Source of the DNA: Notamacropus eugenii
Lineage: Eukaryota > Chordata > Mammalia > Diprotodontia > Macropodidae
Assembly (NCBI RefSeq): GCF_028372415.1
Contig: NC_092879.1
Span: 99,464,490 to 99,528,489, forward strand
DNA length: 64,000 bases
Reading direction: 5' to 3'
Both the position numbers and the translations under genes were made by a program. Shown here piece after piece: positions 1 through 13,800 of this stretch (the first letter of the stretch is position 1; every line of letters starts with the position of its first letter). Under the pieces are notes generated by a model. That model had not been told where the DNA came from, made no database searches, and saw only the letters and a list, made by a program, of their open reading frames with translations.

Positions 1-2767
1 GTGTCTCTCTGTCTCTCTCTCTGTCTCTGTCTCTTTGTGTGTGTCTCTCTCCCTCCATCTCGGTGTCTTTCTCTCTCTCCGTCCCCCCTCCTTCTCTGTC
101 TCTCCCTCTCTCTCTGTCTCTCTCTCTGTCTTTCTCTCTTTCTCTTTTCCCTTCTGCCCTCTCCTCTCTCTCTTTCTCCCTCTGTCTCTCTCCCTTGCTC
201 CCTCTATCCTTCCATCTCTCTCTATCTCTGTCTCTCTCTCTGTCTCCCTCTTTGTGTTTCTCTTTCTCTCTTTCTGTCCGTTCTCTCCTCTGTCTCTCCC
301 TGTCTCTGTCTCCCTCTCTTTGTCTCTCTCTTCCTGTCCTCGCTCCTCTGTCAGCCTCCTCCCTCCTCTGTCCCTCTCTCTCTGTCTCTCTATGTCTCTC
401 TCTCTCTTTCTTCTCTTCTGCCTCTCCCTGTCTGTCTACTTCTCTTTCTCCGTCACACAGTCCTCCCTCCTCTCTCCCCCTCCTCTCTCTCTACCCTTCT
501 CTCTCCTCTTTTCTCTCTCTCTCTCTTTCTCTCTCTGTCTCTCTCCTCTCTCACCCTCCCCTTCCTTCCCTGTCCTGCCTTCCCCTACTGACCTTGATGA
601 AGAGTTGGCAATCTCTGTCTCTGCCTGTCTCTGTCTCTCAGTCTCTCTTTTTCTGTCTCTCCTCTCTACCTGTCTGTCTCTATCTCTCTGTTCTTCCCCC
701 CCCCACTGTTTCTCTGTCTTTGTTTCTGTCTCTCTGTCTTTCCATCTTTCTCTCTTTGTCTCTCCTCTGTCTCTGTTTCTCTCACTCCCTCAATGTCTCT
801 CTCTCCCTCAGTGTCTCTGTCTCTCTGCCTCTGTCTCTGTCTGTGTCTCTTTGTCTCTGTCTCTCTGCCTCTGTCTCTGTCTGTGTCTCTTTGTCTCTGT
901 CTCTCTGTCTCTCTCTCTGTCTCTCTCTCTGTGTCTCTCTCCCCCCCCTTCTCTCTCTCCCTCCCTCCCTAAGTCTTGGTGTCTTTCTCTCCCTCTCTAC
1001 TTCTCTTTCTGTCCGTCTGTCTGTCTCTCTCCTCTCTATCTCACTCTCTCTTCATGCCTCCCTCCATTCCTCTGTCTCTGTCTCTCCCTTTTTCTCTTTC
1101 TCTGTCTCTCCTCTATCTCTCCCCTTTAATGTCTCTCTCCCCCTCAATGCCTCTCTCCCCCTCAATGTCTCTCTCTCCCTTAATCTCTCTTTCTCTCTGT
1201 GTGTCTCTGTCTCTCCCCCCTCTCTGTCTCTCTCTCTTTCTTGTTTTCTGTCCTCTCTTCTGTCTCTTCCTGTCTCTGTCTCCCTCTCGTTCTCTCCCCG
1301 TCTTCTTCCCCTCCTCCCCCCTTCTCTCCTCTCTCTTTCGTTTTCTTTTTTTAAAATTAGTTTATTTGTTTTCAGTTTTCTACAATCACTCCCAGAAGTC
1401 TTAGATTTTCTACCCCTTCCTCCCCCCTCCCTCCCTGAAATGGCATATAATCTTATATGAGTATACATACATTCTTATTAACCACATTTTCACATTAGTC
1501 ATGTTGCATAGAAGAATTAAAATTAATGAAAGAAACCATGAGAAAAAACAAATCCAAACAAAACACAAGAGAAGATAGTCTGCTTCATTCTGTGTTACGA
1601 TTCCATAGTTCTTTCTCTGGATGTAGATGGCATTTTGTCTCGAGTCCTTTGTGAATGTTTTAAGTCCTTGCATTGCTATGAAGGGCTAGGTTCTCGCTTT
1701 CTCTCTGTCTCCGCCCCCCCCCCCCCCATCCCTCTCCCTCTTTCTGTCTCTGCCCTCTCTCCCTCCCCATCCTCTCTCCTCTCTCCCCCTCCCACCTCAT
1801 TGCTCTGTCTCTCTCTGCCCCTTTCCAATTCACCCTCTCCTTCCTTCCCTGTGCTGCCTTCCCCTCCTGTCCTAAATGCTGCGCCAAAAATCTGTTTCTC
1901 TGCCTGTTTCTGTCTCTTGGTCTCCGTCTCTGTCTCTCTCTCTTTTTTCTCTTCCCCCCTCCCTCCTCTCACTCTCTGACTTTCATTCTTTCTCTCTTTT
2001 TGCCTGCCTCTCTCTCTTTCTCTCTCTCTGCCTCTCCTCTCTGTCTCTCTCCCCCTCAGTGTCTCTATCAGTCTCTCTCTTTGTCTCTTTCTCTCTTTTG
2101 GTCTCTCCTCTCTTCTGTCTCTTCCTGTCTCTGTCTCTCATTCTTTCTCTCCCTGTCCTCCCTCCTCTCTCCCCTCCTCCCCCTTTCTCTCTCCCTGTCT
2201 CCTCTCTCTCCCTTTATGTCGCCTCTCTCTCCATTCCTCTCTCTCTTTCTTTGTGTCTCTGCCCTCTGTCTCATTCTGTCCCCTCTCTGTCTCTCTGTCA
2301 CTCTCCCTTTCTCTGTCTCTCCTCCTTCCCTCCGTCTGTCTCTCTCTTCTATCCCTTTCGCTCTCTCTTCTCTCTCCATCCTTTTCTCCCCCTCTATCTC
2401 TCTGTCAATGTCTCTGTCCTGTGTCTCTGTCCTCTCTCTCCCTCTGTCTTCTCTCTCCCTCTCTCTCTCCTTCTCTGTCTGTCTGTCTCACTCTATGACT
2501 CTCTTTCTCACCTCTCTCTGTCTCACTTTCTCTGTCTCCATCTCTCTTCCTGTCTCTATCCCTCCGTCTCTCTGTGTGTGTCTCTCCCTCTCTATGTCTC
2601 TTTCTGTCTCTCTGTTTTCCCCCCTTTCCATCTCAACTTCCCCTTCCTTCCCTGCCCTATCTTCCCCTCCTGTCCTAGATGAAGCGCTGAGAATCTCTAT
2701 CTCTGCCTGTCTCTGTCTCTCAGTCTCTATTTTTCTGTCTCCTGTATCTGTCTGTCTCTCTGTGTCC

Positions 2768-2834
<67 letters not shown>

Positions 2835-2857
2835 GTCTCTCTCTCTCTGTCTCTCTG

Positions 2858-2896
<39 letters not shown>

Positions 2897-2907
2897 GTCT
2901 CTGTCTC

Positions 2908-2938
<31 letters not shown>

Positions 2939-4156
2939 GTCTTTGTCTTTCCTCTCTCGGTGTCTCCCTCAATGTTTTTCTCTCTTCCTCAATATCTCTC
3001 TGTCTTTGTGTTTCTCGCTGTGTGTGTGTCTCTCTCTTGCTCTCTCTTTCCCCCTTTCCGTCTCTCTTTCCCTTCCTGCTCTGTTCTATCTTTCCCTGAT
3101 GTCCTAGCTCTAGTACCGAGAATCTGTCTCTGCTTGTCTCTTTCTCTCAGTCTCATGCTCTTTCTCTGTCTCTGTCTGTCTATCTCTTTCTGTCTCTTTC
3201 TCCCTCAATGTCTCTTTATCTGTCAGTATCTCTGTCTCTCTTTGTCTCTGTGTCTCTCTCTCTGTCTTTTTTCTCTCTCTCCCTCCTTCCTCCCCCCCAT
3301 CACTCTCTCTCGTTCTCTCTCTCTCTTACTCTTTTTCTCCCTCTCTCTGTCTCATGGTCATTCTCTTTCTTTCTCTTTTTGTCTTTTCTCTCTTCTGTCT
3401 CTTCCTGTATCTGTCTCCCTCTCTCCTCGTCCTCCCTCCTTTCTCCACCTCCTCCCTCCTCTCTTTCTCTGTCTCTCTCTCTCTTTGTGTGTGTCTATCC
3501 CTCTCTCTCCTTGTCACTCTGTCTCTCGTTCTCTCACTCCCCCTTTCTGTCTCACCCTCCCCTTCCTTCCCTGTCCTACGTTCCCCTCCTCTCCTAGATG
3601 AAGCGCCGAGAATTTGTCTCTGCCTCTCTCTGTCTTTGTCTCTTTCTGTCTTTCTCTGTCTCTCTGTGTCTCTGTCTCTGTGTGTGTCTCTCTCTGTGTC
3701 TCTGTCTCTCTCTCTGTGTCTCTGTCTCTGTCTCTGTCTCTCTCTTTCTCTCTCTGTGTCTCTCTCTCCCCCTTTCCGTCCTTCCTTCCCTTCCTGCCCT
3801 GTTCTACTTTCCCCTGCTGTCCTCTCTACAGTGCCGAGAATCTGTGTGTCTGCCTGGGAAAAGAAGGCGGGCCGGGGTGGGGGGTGCAGGGGTGTGTTTG
3901 GGGGGAGGGATCCTGAAGGAGCCCCGCGAGGGGGAGGGGCAGTGAGGAGGGGCGGGGGTAAAGGGGAGGAGCAGCAGTCAGAGGAGCCGAGGCTAGCTGG
4001 CCGGCAGCAGCGGCAGCTGCTGCTCAGCTCATCCCAGGGCCTGGGGCTGCAGCTTGGGGGCTCGCACTCTGGTCCAGGGCAACTGGCAGTGGGTGCGGGA
4101 TGCTGTGGCTGACTCTGGCCCGGCAGGGAGCTGAGAGCTGCGCCTCGGGACGCTAG

Positions 4157-4822
<666 letters not shown>

Positions 4823-7800
4823 TAGATCCGGAAGATGGGGCTGCGTCCCCCCTGGGCCTTGGCTTCGAGTCCTCCCGTGCCCCTGCCGCTTCGCGCCCTC
4901 GATTAGCACACTGCCCTTGGGTTTCCCACTCCCCGATTCTGGGGCAGGGTGAGCGAGGAACATGGTGATGTTTTTGAACATCCTTTATCAACGGTCTGGT
5001 GAGAAGATGCCCGGGGCCGGGACGAATTCCTGGTGGGTTGATTTCCTTTCCTTTGAAACAGAACTGAAGGTGCAGAACCCTGTAGCCCAGCGAGCCAGCG
5101 CTCCCCGGTACCTGAATCTCAGTGTCCCAAGGAAGGGCAGCCCCATCTGCAGCCGCTCCAGCGAGGGGCAACTTTGCCCAGAATGCGAGGTTCCCCTTTA
5201 GGAGCGCTCACAGAGCCCCTCTAAAGTCAGCCCTGCTGCGGCATCCTGACCAAGAGGACAGCCAGCTTCTCCTCTGAAAATCTCCAGCAAGGGAGGGCCA
5301 CGAGATCCCGTCCTTCTGGCATTCCCTGGGCAGTCGGTCTCTGCTGTGGACTGACTTGGGGCAGCGTTTTCACTGTGTGGAAGAGGTGTTGGGAGCAGTC
5401 CACCTTACCGGCAGAAAGCCAATTCTCATCCCCCACATGGAGAGAAAGCCAGAGCCCTAACGATCAGTGCAGAGCAGAAATGGGGGCCAGGGATGAGGCT
5501 CCCCTGGGTAGGTTTGCGGTCCAGGGAGAATCAGTGCCAGGAAAGATGTCTGAGGGTCACCCCCCTGTCCGTCGTCCGCCTCTGATGCCCTTCGCTCACA
5601 TCACTGCTGCTTGGAGGGACTTGGTGGCAAATCAGGATCTGTCCTCCACCATCAGCTCCCCTCCCCATTAGCGCTATCCCCTTTTCCCCCTCTTCCCCTC
5701 CCCCTTGTTAAAGGGTAACTCCCATTTCATAACCCCGGGTAAGGTAGTGGGCTCTAGAGAGGTGTCCGAAGACACTTCCAAGCCTCAGACTGAGATGACT
5801 TGCTAGTTGCTAGGGTGCTGCTGTGGACTAGTTCTCATTGTTCTTGGCCTTGGAACTGAGGGGTCCTGCAGGGACCTCAGTCTTTCTGCTTGGGAGCTGA
5901 GGCAAGGCCTTGACAGAGCTGGGTTCAGAGAAATTTGGCAGTGATCTCCCAGAGCACCAGCCCCATGAGCATTCACTCCATGAACATTCACCCCGTGGGC
6001 TCAGCAGACTGAGATCAGGCTGGGGCAAGGGGGGGAGGGGCTTTGATTGTTATGACTCCTTTGGGAATAAGGGAGGTTTTCCAACAGGAAATGGATCTTT
6101 TTTTTAGCATTTCACCTGAGTTTTTTGTTCCTCCTCCAGCAACCTCCTGATTTGCTTGGAGAGTAGGGCAGGCCATGGTACATGGTAGCATTCGAACCAG
6201 CCCTCTGATTTGGGTGCAGAGGACTCAAATGAGGAGAGTCTGGCTCCCAATGACCGTCTTCATTTTGTCTGTCATTGCTGGTGTTAGAGGGTCACCTTGG
6301 ACACTAGAAAGGTTCAGACATACTGAGGCTTACCCAGCCAGCATGAGGGCAGGGTAGAGGTTTGGATTTGAACCCTGTTGTACTGACTTGGAGGCCCACT
6401 CTGCATGATTCCATTCTGCCTCTCTGACTCTTTGCAGCAGAGCTTTTTGAAAGGAAGAATTCTTTCAGGCTTCTTTGGGGATGGGGACAGTCACCCTTAA
6501 AACTAGTGGCATTTTCAGGCTTATGTGGAAGCCTACTCCCCTGGGGTTCTGCAGGAACTGAGACTTTGGTGGCATGGATTCCTTTTCTAGCATCAGAGGG
6601 CTGGAGACTTTCGAAGAGAGAAGTGTCCCTCTAAGGTGGCCTCATTCAACAGAGGAGGAAGCTGAGGTTCCCCCCTCGAACTTGAAAAAGTCATCTCGAT
6701 CTGCTAGTTACCTCTGTTTCCTTTCTTCTCCCTCACTTCTCAGTCCCCTGTAGTCTGGCTCCCGGCCTCCTCACTCAACTGCAACTGACCAAAGACCTCT
6801 GGGGTGCCTCTTCTTCTTGGCCTTCCTGTAGTCTTGCTACAGGAAAATCTGCCTAGGTTTCCATTCCAGTCCTCTCCCTTATCTCCTTCCCATGTGACTG
6901 CTCCTCAGCCTCTTGCTAGGTCATCACCCATGTCCCCCTGATCCTCTGACTGTAGCCTAAGGCCTTGTCGTTTCCTTTTCAGTATCTTTCAGTGTCTTTT
7001 CAGTATCTTTCAGTATCTTCAGTATCTTTCAGTATCTTTTCGGTATCTTCAGTACCTTTGCTTTGTGATCTCATCGGCCCTAGGGTTCCTGCCTCCCAAA
7101 TGGCTGACTCCAGCCCTGATCTCTATCCCACATCACTATTGGACAGTTCTCATTTTCTGTAAGGCATCAGTGTCTCCAAAACAGAACTCATGATCTTTTT
7201 CTCCAAACCTCTCCCTCTTCTGAACTTCTGTACTCTGTCAAGGGCACCAGTCAGTCACCCATGTTTGTATCCTCATTTCCTCACTCTGTTGCACTCCTCA
7301 TATTCCATCAGTTGCCATATCTTAGGGATTCTGTCTCTCCACTCACATGACCACCACTGTAGTTTAGACTTTTGTTGTGTTTCTTCTAGATTATTGCAAT
7401 AGACACCTAACTAGGTTTTTCGGTCTCCAATCTCTCCAATCCGTTCTCCACATAGTGATCTTCCTAAAACCAGGTCTGATCATGATACTTCTCTGCTTAT
7501 GAAATGCCAGTGGCTCCCTCTTACCTCCAGAATAAATTATAAACTCCTCTGTTTGCCATGTAAAGGCCTTCCCACTTTGGTTCCAGCTTAGCTTTTTTTT
7601 TAATTCCATTTTCTTATAAACTTAACAATCATCAATAAATACAAACATTACAATATACAAAGAAAAGAATATTGTATATGAAACTGCTGAATTTCTGTTA
7701 TGTATAAATTTTTTTTAAATGTGCATTAAATTTATCAAGGAAGCAACAAAAGTGCCCTATTTGAGTCTCATTCCAACATCTTTGGGTTTTCTTCTGTGTT

Positions 7801-10800
7801 TTAAAAAATATTTTATTGATGTCCTTCCCTCCCCTTTCCCTTCCCTTCCTCTTAAAAACTTTCCCTTCCTTTTCCCTCCCCCCTCCCTTACCCTTCCTTT
7901 TCCTTTCCTTTCCCTTCCCTTTCCCTTTCCTCTTTCTTTCCCTTCCTTTCTCTTCCCTTTCACCTCCGTTTCCCCTCCTTTTCCCTTCCCTTCATCTCTC
8001 ACTTCCTGCTACCTGATAACAAAGAAGTAGAGTCAAGACAAACAAATCAACAAATTGGTCACAGTCTTGAGAGTGTGACATCTCTCTTTGCATGTCTAGT
8101 TCATTTTGTCTTTTCCAAGAGGAGTATGGCATGCTTCTTCATCAATCTTCTGACATCCTCACTGGCCTCTGTGTTGACTGGAGCTTTGACGTTTCTTACA
8201 GTTGTTTTCCTTTCCTTCATTTTGGCTCTCATGGAGATTGTCCTCTTCGTTCTGTTCACTTCACTCCACATCAGTTCATACAACCCTTCCTAAGCTCCTC
8301 TGAAGTCTTCATAGCTGCCATTTCTTACAGCACGATAATATTCTGTTCAATTCACCCCCCCCGTCCCAGAATTTGTTCAGCCATCCACCAATCAATAGGT
8401 GTTCATTTTGTTACTCCTTGTTTGCAGCACCAGAAAAATATTGATGTAAATATCTTTGAAAATCCATGTCCTTCCAGTTTTTGACATCTTTGGGATATAT
8501 GCCCAGTGATATCCCAGAGCCTTCCTTACTAGGAGTATTACACCGCAATCCCCTTTACATACTCTGTGTTCCAGCCATACCGACCCACTTGCTGTTTCTT
8601 GCATGCAACACTCCATCTCCCACCCCTTTGCCTTTGCATGGGCTGTGCCCCATGGCCAGAGAGCTCTCTTTCCTCACCTCAGCCTCTTAGAATCCTTACC
8701 TTCCTTCAAAGCTCAGCTCAAGTGCCCCCTTCTCCAGGAAGCCCACCCTGATCCTCCCCACCTGCTCCCCCAATTACTTTATTTTCTCTTGGTATACATT
8801 TTGTATTCACAGATACAGAGTGCCTGCATTGTTGCCTCAGTTTCCTGAAAGTGTGAATGGCTGTCTATTTGGGTCGTTCCCCTGTAGATTTTGGATAGCA
8901 GACTCTGATCCGTGCTATCTCATGCAGATACACTCTCTCAACATGCTATTTCTCAGCTAGTTGGATCTTTGCTGGTTTTCTTTGTAGCTGACATGGCGTC
9001 TTTTCTCTTTCAGGATCTTGGCTATCCTTTGGTTACAAACATCTCATTTTTGTGGTTGTGCTTATTTTCGGTCTGTGGCTTTTCATCTTCAGGGCCTGTT
9101 ACAGATTGTGACCTGCTTTAGGGAGGTGACCTGGCTTAGTTGAAAGACTCTTGAAGTTAGAGTCAGGCTAAATCAATGAACAAGCATTCATTAAATGCCT
9201 CTTGTGTGCCAGGCACTGGGTTGGGTACCAGGGACAGAGAATGAAACTGTCCCTACCCACAGTGGCCTTCCCTTCTGATTGGAGAGACAACAGATTCATA
9301 CAGGAATTGAAAGTATTATAAATAAATAAATAAACACAAAGGCAGTTCTGGAGGAAGGACAGCGCTGTCTATGCTTTGTCATCCAAAGAAGCAGCCACTG
9401 GTGCTCACAAAGCTCCCTCCATGATGGAACATCCCAGCAGTCCTGGGCTCCCTTCCACAGCTGACTCATAGTGTGATCCTGCCTTGGAGGCAAGGTCCAG
9501 ATTTTAAATAACTGATGAGAAGAATATAAAACCCACCTATTGATCAACAAGCATTGATTAAGTGCCTGGAGCTGGGAGTCCTATCGCAGGACACAGCATA
9601 TACATGCACAGGACATCCCAAAAGTCTCAGTGCAGCTGTAAAGTTTTTAATAATTTTAGAAGCATAAGTGCTATATGCTTGTGGTTGTTTAGTAATTTTT
9701 CAGTCATGTCTGACTTTCTGTGAACCCTTTTGGGGCTTTCTTGGCAAAGACACTGGGATGGTTTGCCATTTCCTTTTCCAACTCATTTTACAGATGAAGA
9801 AACTGAGGCAAACAAGATGAAGTGACTTGCCCAAGGTCACACAGCTAGGTAGTGTCTGCTGAGGCTAGATTTGAACTCAGGAAGAAGGATCTTACTGACT
9901 CCAGGCCCCAGACCCCAGCACTCTATCTACTGCCCACTATATGCTTACAGAAACATAATTTGAAAGTTATTTATAGCTCTTTTACATTCTGTTAGCTGTG
10001 TGAATTTTGAATCATCAATTTTAAATTTCATTTTCTGGATGGTACTTTCTGAGGCCAGTGGATGGCAATGGCAGAGGTCACTTTGTTTGGCCACCTCAGT
10101 CACCTGACTTATCTCCATTAGACTTTTTCTTGGGGGATCACATCAAAACCTCTCTCTTTGGATGACCTTATGGCTGGCATCTTTTCTGTAACTAAGCAGC
10201 GATGATGAAAGCTTTTTTTTTTTTTTTGCAAAGTTCACAAATTGAGGAGAATATTGCATGTAGCACAAGATGATGGCAGTGTTGAATTTTAATAAGAAGT
10301 GTATCAATATTTTAAAAATTTAAATTATTCACCTTCCAAATGTTTTGTCAGTATATAGCACTTACGCTTCTGAGGTTATTAAGGTATAAATCTGACCTAA
10401 GACTTTTGGGTTGTCCTGCATAGATGTATATAAAGTGGATAGTAAGAGGAAGGTCTTTGTCATCTCTCCCTTGGTTTTCCCGGTGCTGAGCATAGTGCCT
10501 GGTGACAGTGAAGTTAGCTACTCTAGTTGGGAGGGTTCTACTTCCTTGAAAATCTTCAGGGTGTCTGGGTATGGTATAGACATGGAAAAGCTTCTGAGGG
10601 CCCTTCTCACTCTGAGATTCAGGGTCCTGACTTTGGAACCCAGGTCTGTTGCTTAATACCTGTGTAACTTTGCCTCTGAGTGAGCCTCAGTTTCCTCCTC
10701 TGTAAAACAAGGAGGGGTTGGATCCCTTTGAACTCAATGTCTGAGATCCTTTGCCAGCAAGGAGGTCACTGGACAGATGATTTGTTTTGTATAACAAAAC

Positions 10801-13800
10801 AGGAAGGAGCAAGTTATGCTAACAACATGATTTTGCTGGATAGGGGAGGCTGCTGCGTTCTTTCTTGAGGAGGGTGCAGGCAATGAGGGCTGCCTAGAAA
10901 AACCCTCTCCTTGTTTGTAGGCCCCCTTTCTGTCTTTTCTGGCTTTGTGGCACCTCTGGCTGCAGACCAGGAAGGACAGCTGGTTTATTTATGTTTCAAT
11001 CACCGAACGGACAGGACAGTGGGCGGCCTGCCATGGGTCCATGTACTCCTATTGGTCGAAGCTTCCCAGGGTCTGAACCTGACCCAGTGAAGCTGGAGAA
11101 TCCTTCCTAGGGGAGGAATGGAGGAGGACTCTTGGCCTGCTCCAATGAGCCTGGGGAGAAAGAAGAGGCTTTGTGGGTCTAGGAGACGCAAGCACTGGAT
11201 TTTGGTTTTTCCCCAGGGTCACTGGGCCGCCGGAGTGGGGAGGAGGACCTGGAACTTGTTTTTCTTTTTAAACTATCAACTGTCTGATCATCTCCATGGT
11301 GCATTTCGATGTGTTGAAAACAGCTTCCCTGGAAATTTGGGTACTAAAATGTCTTCTGGAAAGTGATTACTTGGGAAACTAGAAATTTAATCTCACTCCT
11401 CTTCAGACATGTGAATAACTCAGACCCTCGAAACATCAGGGTGGCTAAATAGGAAGGAAAGAAGCAAACTCAAGTTGCTTGGACTGTTGGGGTATCAGCA
11501 TTCTCTGTACTTTTGCCCCCAAACCTGGGAAGACTCATTGCAGGCTGGGACCCTCTCAGTACCAAGTCAGCAAATTCATGAATTTGATTTTGCCTGCCAA
11601 ATTAATGGAATCATCAAGTGATTGAATTTGGTGCAGTGTGGATATAACATACATCTGTCTATCTGTATATCTAGCTATCTAATCAATTTTTCACTTTCTC
11701 ACTTTATATGTAAGTTGCATCTTCTAAATTATGTCAGTGGAGACTGAATATGGGGCAGTAGCGGGCATAGAGTGAAGGACATAGGGTAGAGGTTGGTAGT
11801 AAGGACAGGACACTTATTCCCCCTCTCCCTGCCTGTTCCTGACTAGGAAAGAAAAACATTGTGGTCAGTTTTGCTTTCATTCATTTGTTCATTCAGTCAG
11901 TCAAAAAGTATTTATTAAGCGCTTACTATGTACCAGCTGCTGGGGATCCACAGAAGGGCCCAAACACCATCTCTGCCCTTGATGAGTTCACGTTCTATTG
12001 AGAGATGCCACATACAAAATCTATGTGGTATAAATGGAACATAACGTCTGAGAGGGGTAGCAAACGCCTCTTGCAGAAGGTAGGACTTGAGCTAAGTTTG
12101 GAATCTAGGAGGCAGAGGGAAAACATGGAGAATTCCAGGCATGGGGAACAGCCAGTGAAAAGGCTTTGATGGGAGAGGCAAGGTTGTGTGTACAAGGAAG
12201 AGTGAAGAGGCCATAGAATGTTTGGAGGGGACTAAAGTATAAGAAGACTTGAAAGATAAGAAGTGGCCAGTTTGTAAAGGGCATTAATTGATGAACAGAG
12301 GACTTTATATTTGATCCTGGGGGTAAGAGGGAGCCACTGGAGTTTATCAAGTAGGGGAGTGATATGGTCAGACCTTTGGCCTTAGGGTTGTGCTTTGTCT
12401 ATCTTTTACAGATGTTCTTTTAAGAGCTCCCTGTACAGCCACATTGATTGCTTTGGTTGTTTTCCCATTTTCTTCTTCATAGAATGATTTAAAATTGTAG
12501 CCCTGGGGTGACCTCCCTGGTCACAAAAGCATATTGGGTCCATATCTTCTAAGAACACTTCAGTGACTCTTAGGTCCCTTACTTAGGTCACAACAGAGAA
12601 CAGATCCCATCATTTTAGAAATATAGTTTGTTTTCCTTGAAATATATTACCTTATGCTATATTAAAACTCATCTATTACTTTTGCTTCCTCACAACTTGT
12701 TAAAAATCTACCTGTTGAAAAATAATCTTCATGTTGGCTTGGCTTGTCAGTAGCTAGATGTCAGTGTTCTTCATTCTTTAATTATATTATATATATAGAT
12801 CATATTATACTATGATTTATTCTATTGTATCAACATGGTTTAGTTTCTCCAGTCCTAAAGAAGCCTTCCATTGACCCTTCTACCTGCCTAGTTTCTGTCC
12901 CATTTCTCTCCTTCCCTTCACTGGCAAATTTGCTGAAGAAGTTTCCTTCCTTTGGTATCCCCACTTCCTTGTCCCCTACTCTGCCTTCAACCCCTTTCCC
13001 ATCTGGCTCTCCCCAACCCCCAGGCCATCACTTGACTTGAACTATTTTCTCTAAGGTTACTAGTGAGCTTGGAATCACTGACTTTTTTGAAGAATCTGAC
13101 ATGGTTGCTCACCTTCTCCTAGATGCTTTGTCTTCCCTAGACTTAGAGGTCTTATACTCTCTTGTTCTTTCTTCTCTAATGGCTCTTACTACATCTCCCT
13201 CTTTTCCCCCCAATCCTCCTCCTGACCTCTTCTCCATCTCGCTTGTTAGTTTCATTCACTCTTATGCCTACAGCCACCCCCTTGGTGAAGATACTTTGCA
13301 GGTCTCCATCTCTTGTCCTGCTATCTCCTCTGAGCTCCAGATCAAGAACCAGCTATGAGCAAGTCACCTCCCCCTCCTTGGGCCCCAGTTTCTTTAATAT
13401 ACAAAATGAAGAGATTGGGCCAGGTGGTCTCTGGAGTCTTTTCTAGTTCTAGACCTAAGATCCTCTGATCTACAATGTCTCTACATGGATGTTATATAGG
13501 ACGTGTTGAGTCCCAAACTCTCCATGTCCAAAATGGAGCTGATCTTCCATCCTAAACCTGTTTCTCTAACTTCTCCATATTTACCTGGTCTCCCACATTC
13601 ATACCCATGGTGGTAAATTTGCCCAGGTAAATTCTCACCTCTTATGCCCAACTCATTACTGCATTCTCTTGATTCTACCTCTATAGCTTCTCCCATCTAC
13701 CCACCATTTTCTTTTTCTACCCACATGAACTGTTGCCTCCTCCCAGCTCTTCTCACTTCCTTTCTCCCCCTCCAAATTTCCCTTGTGCCTACTCTGGGGC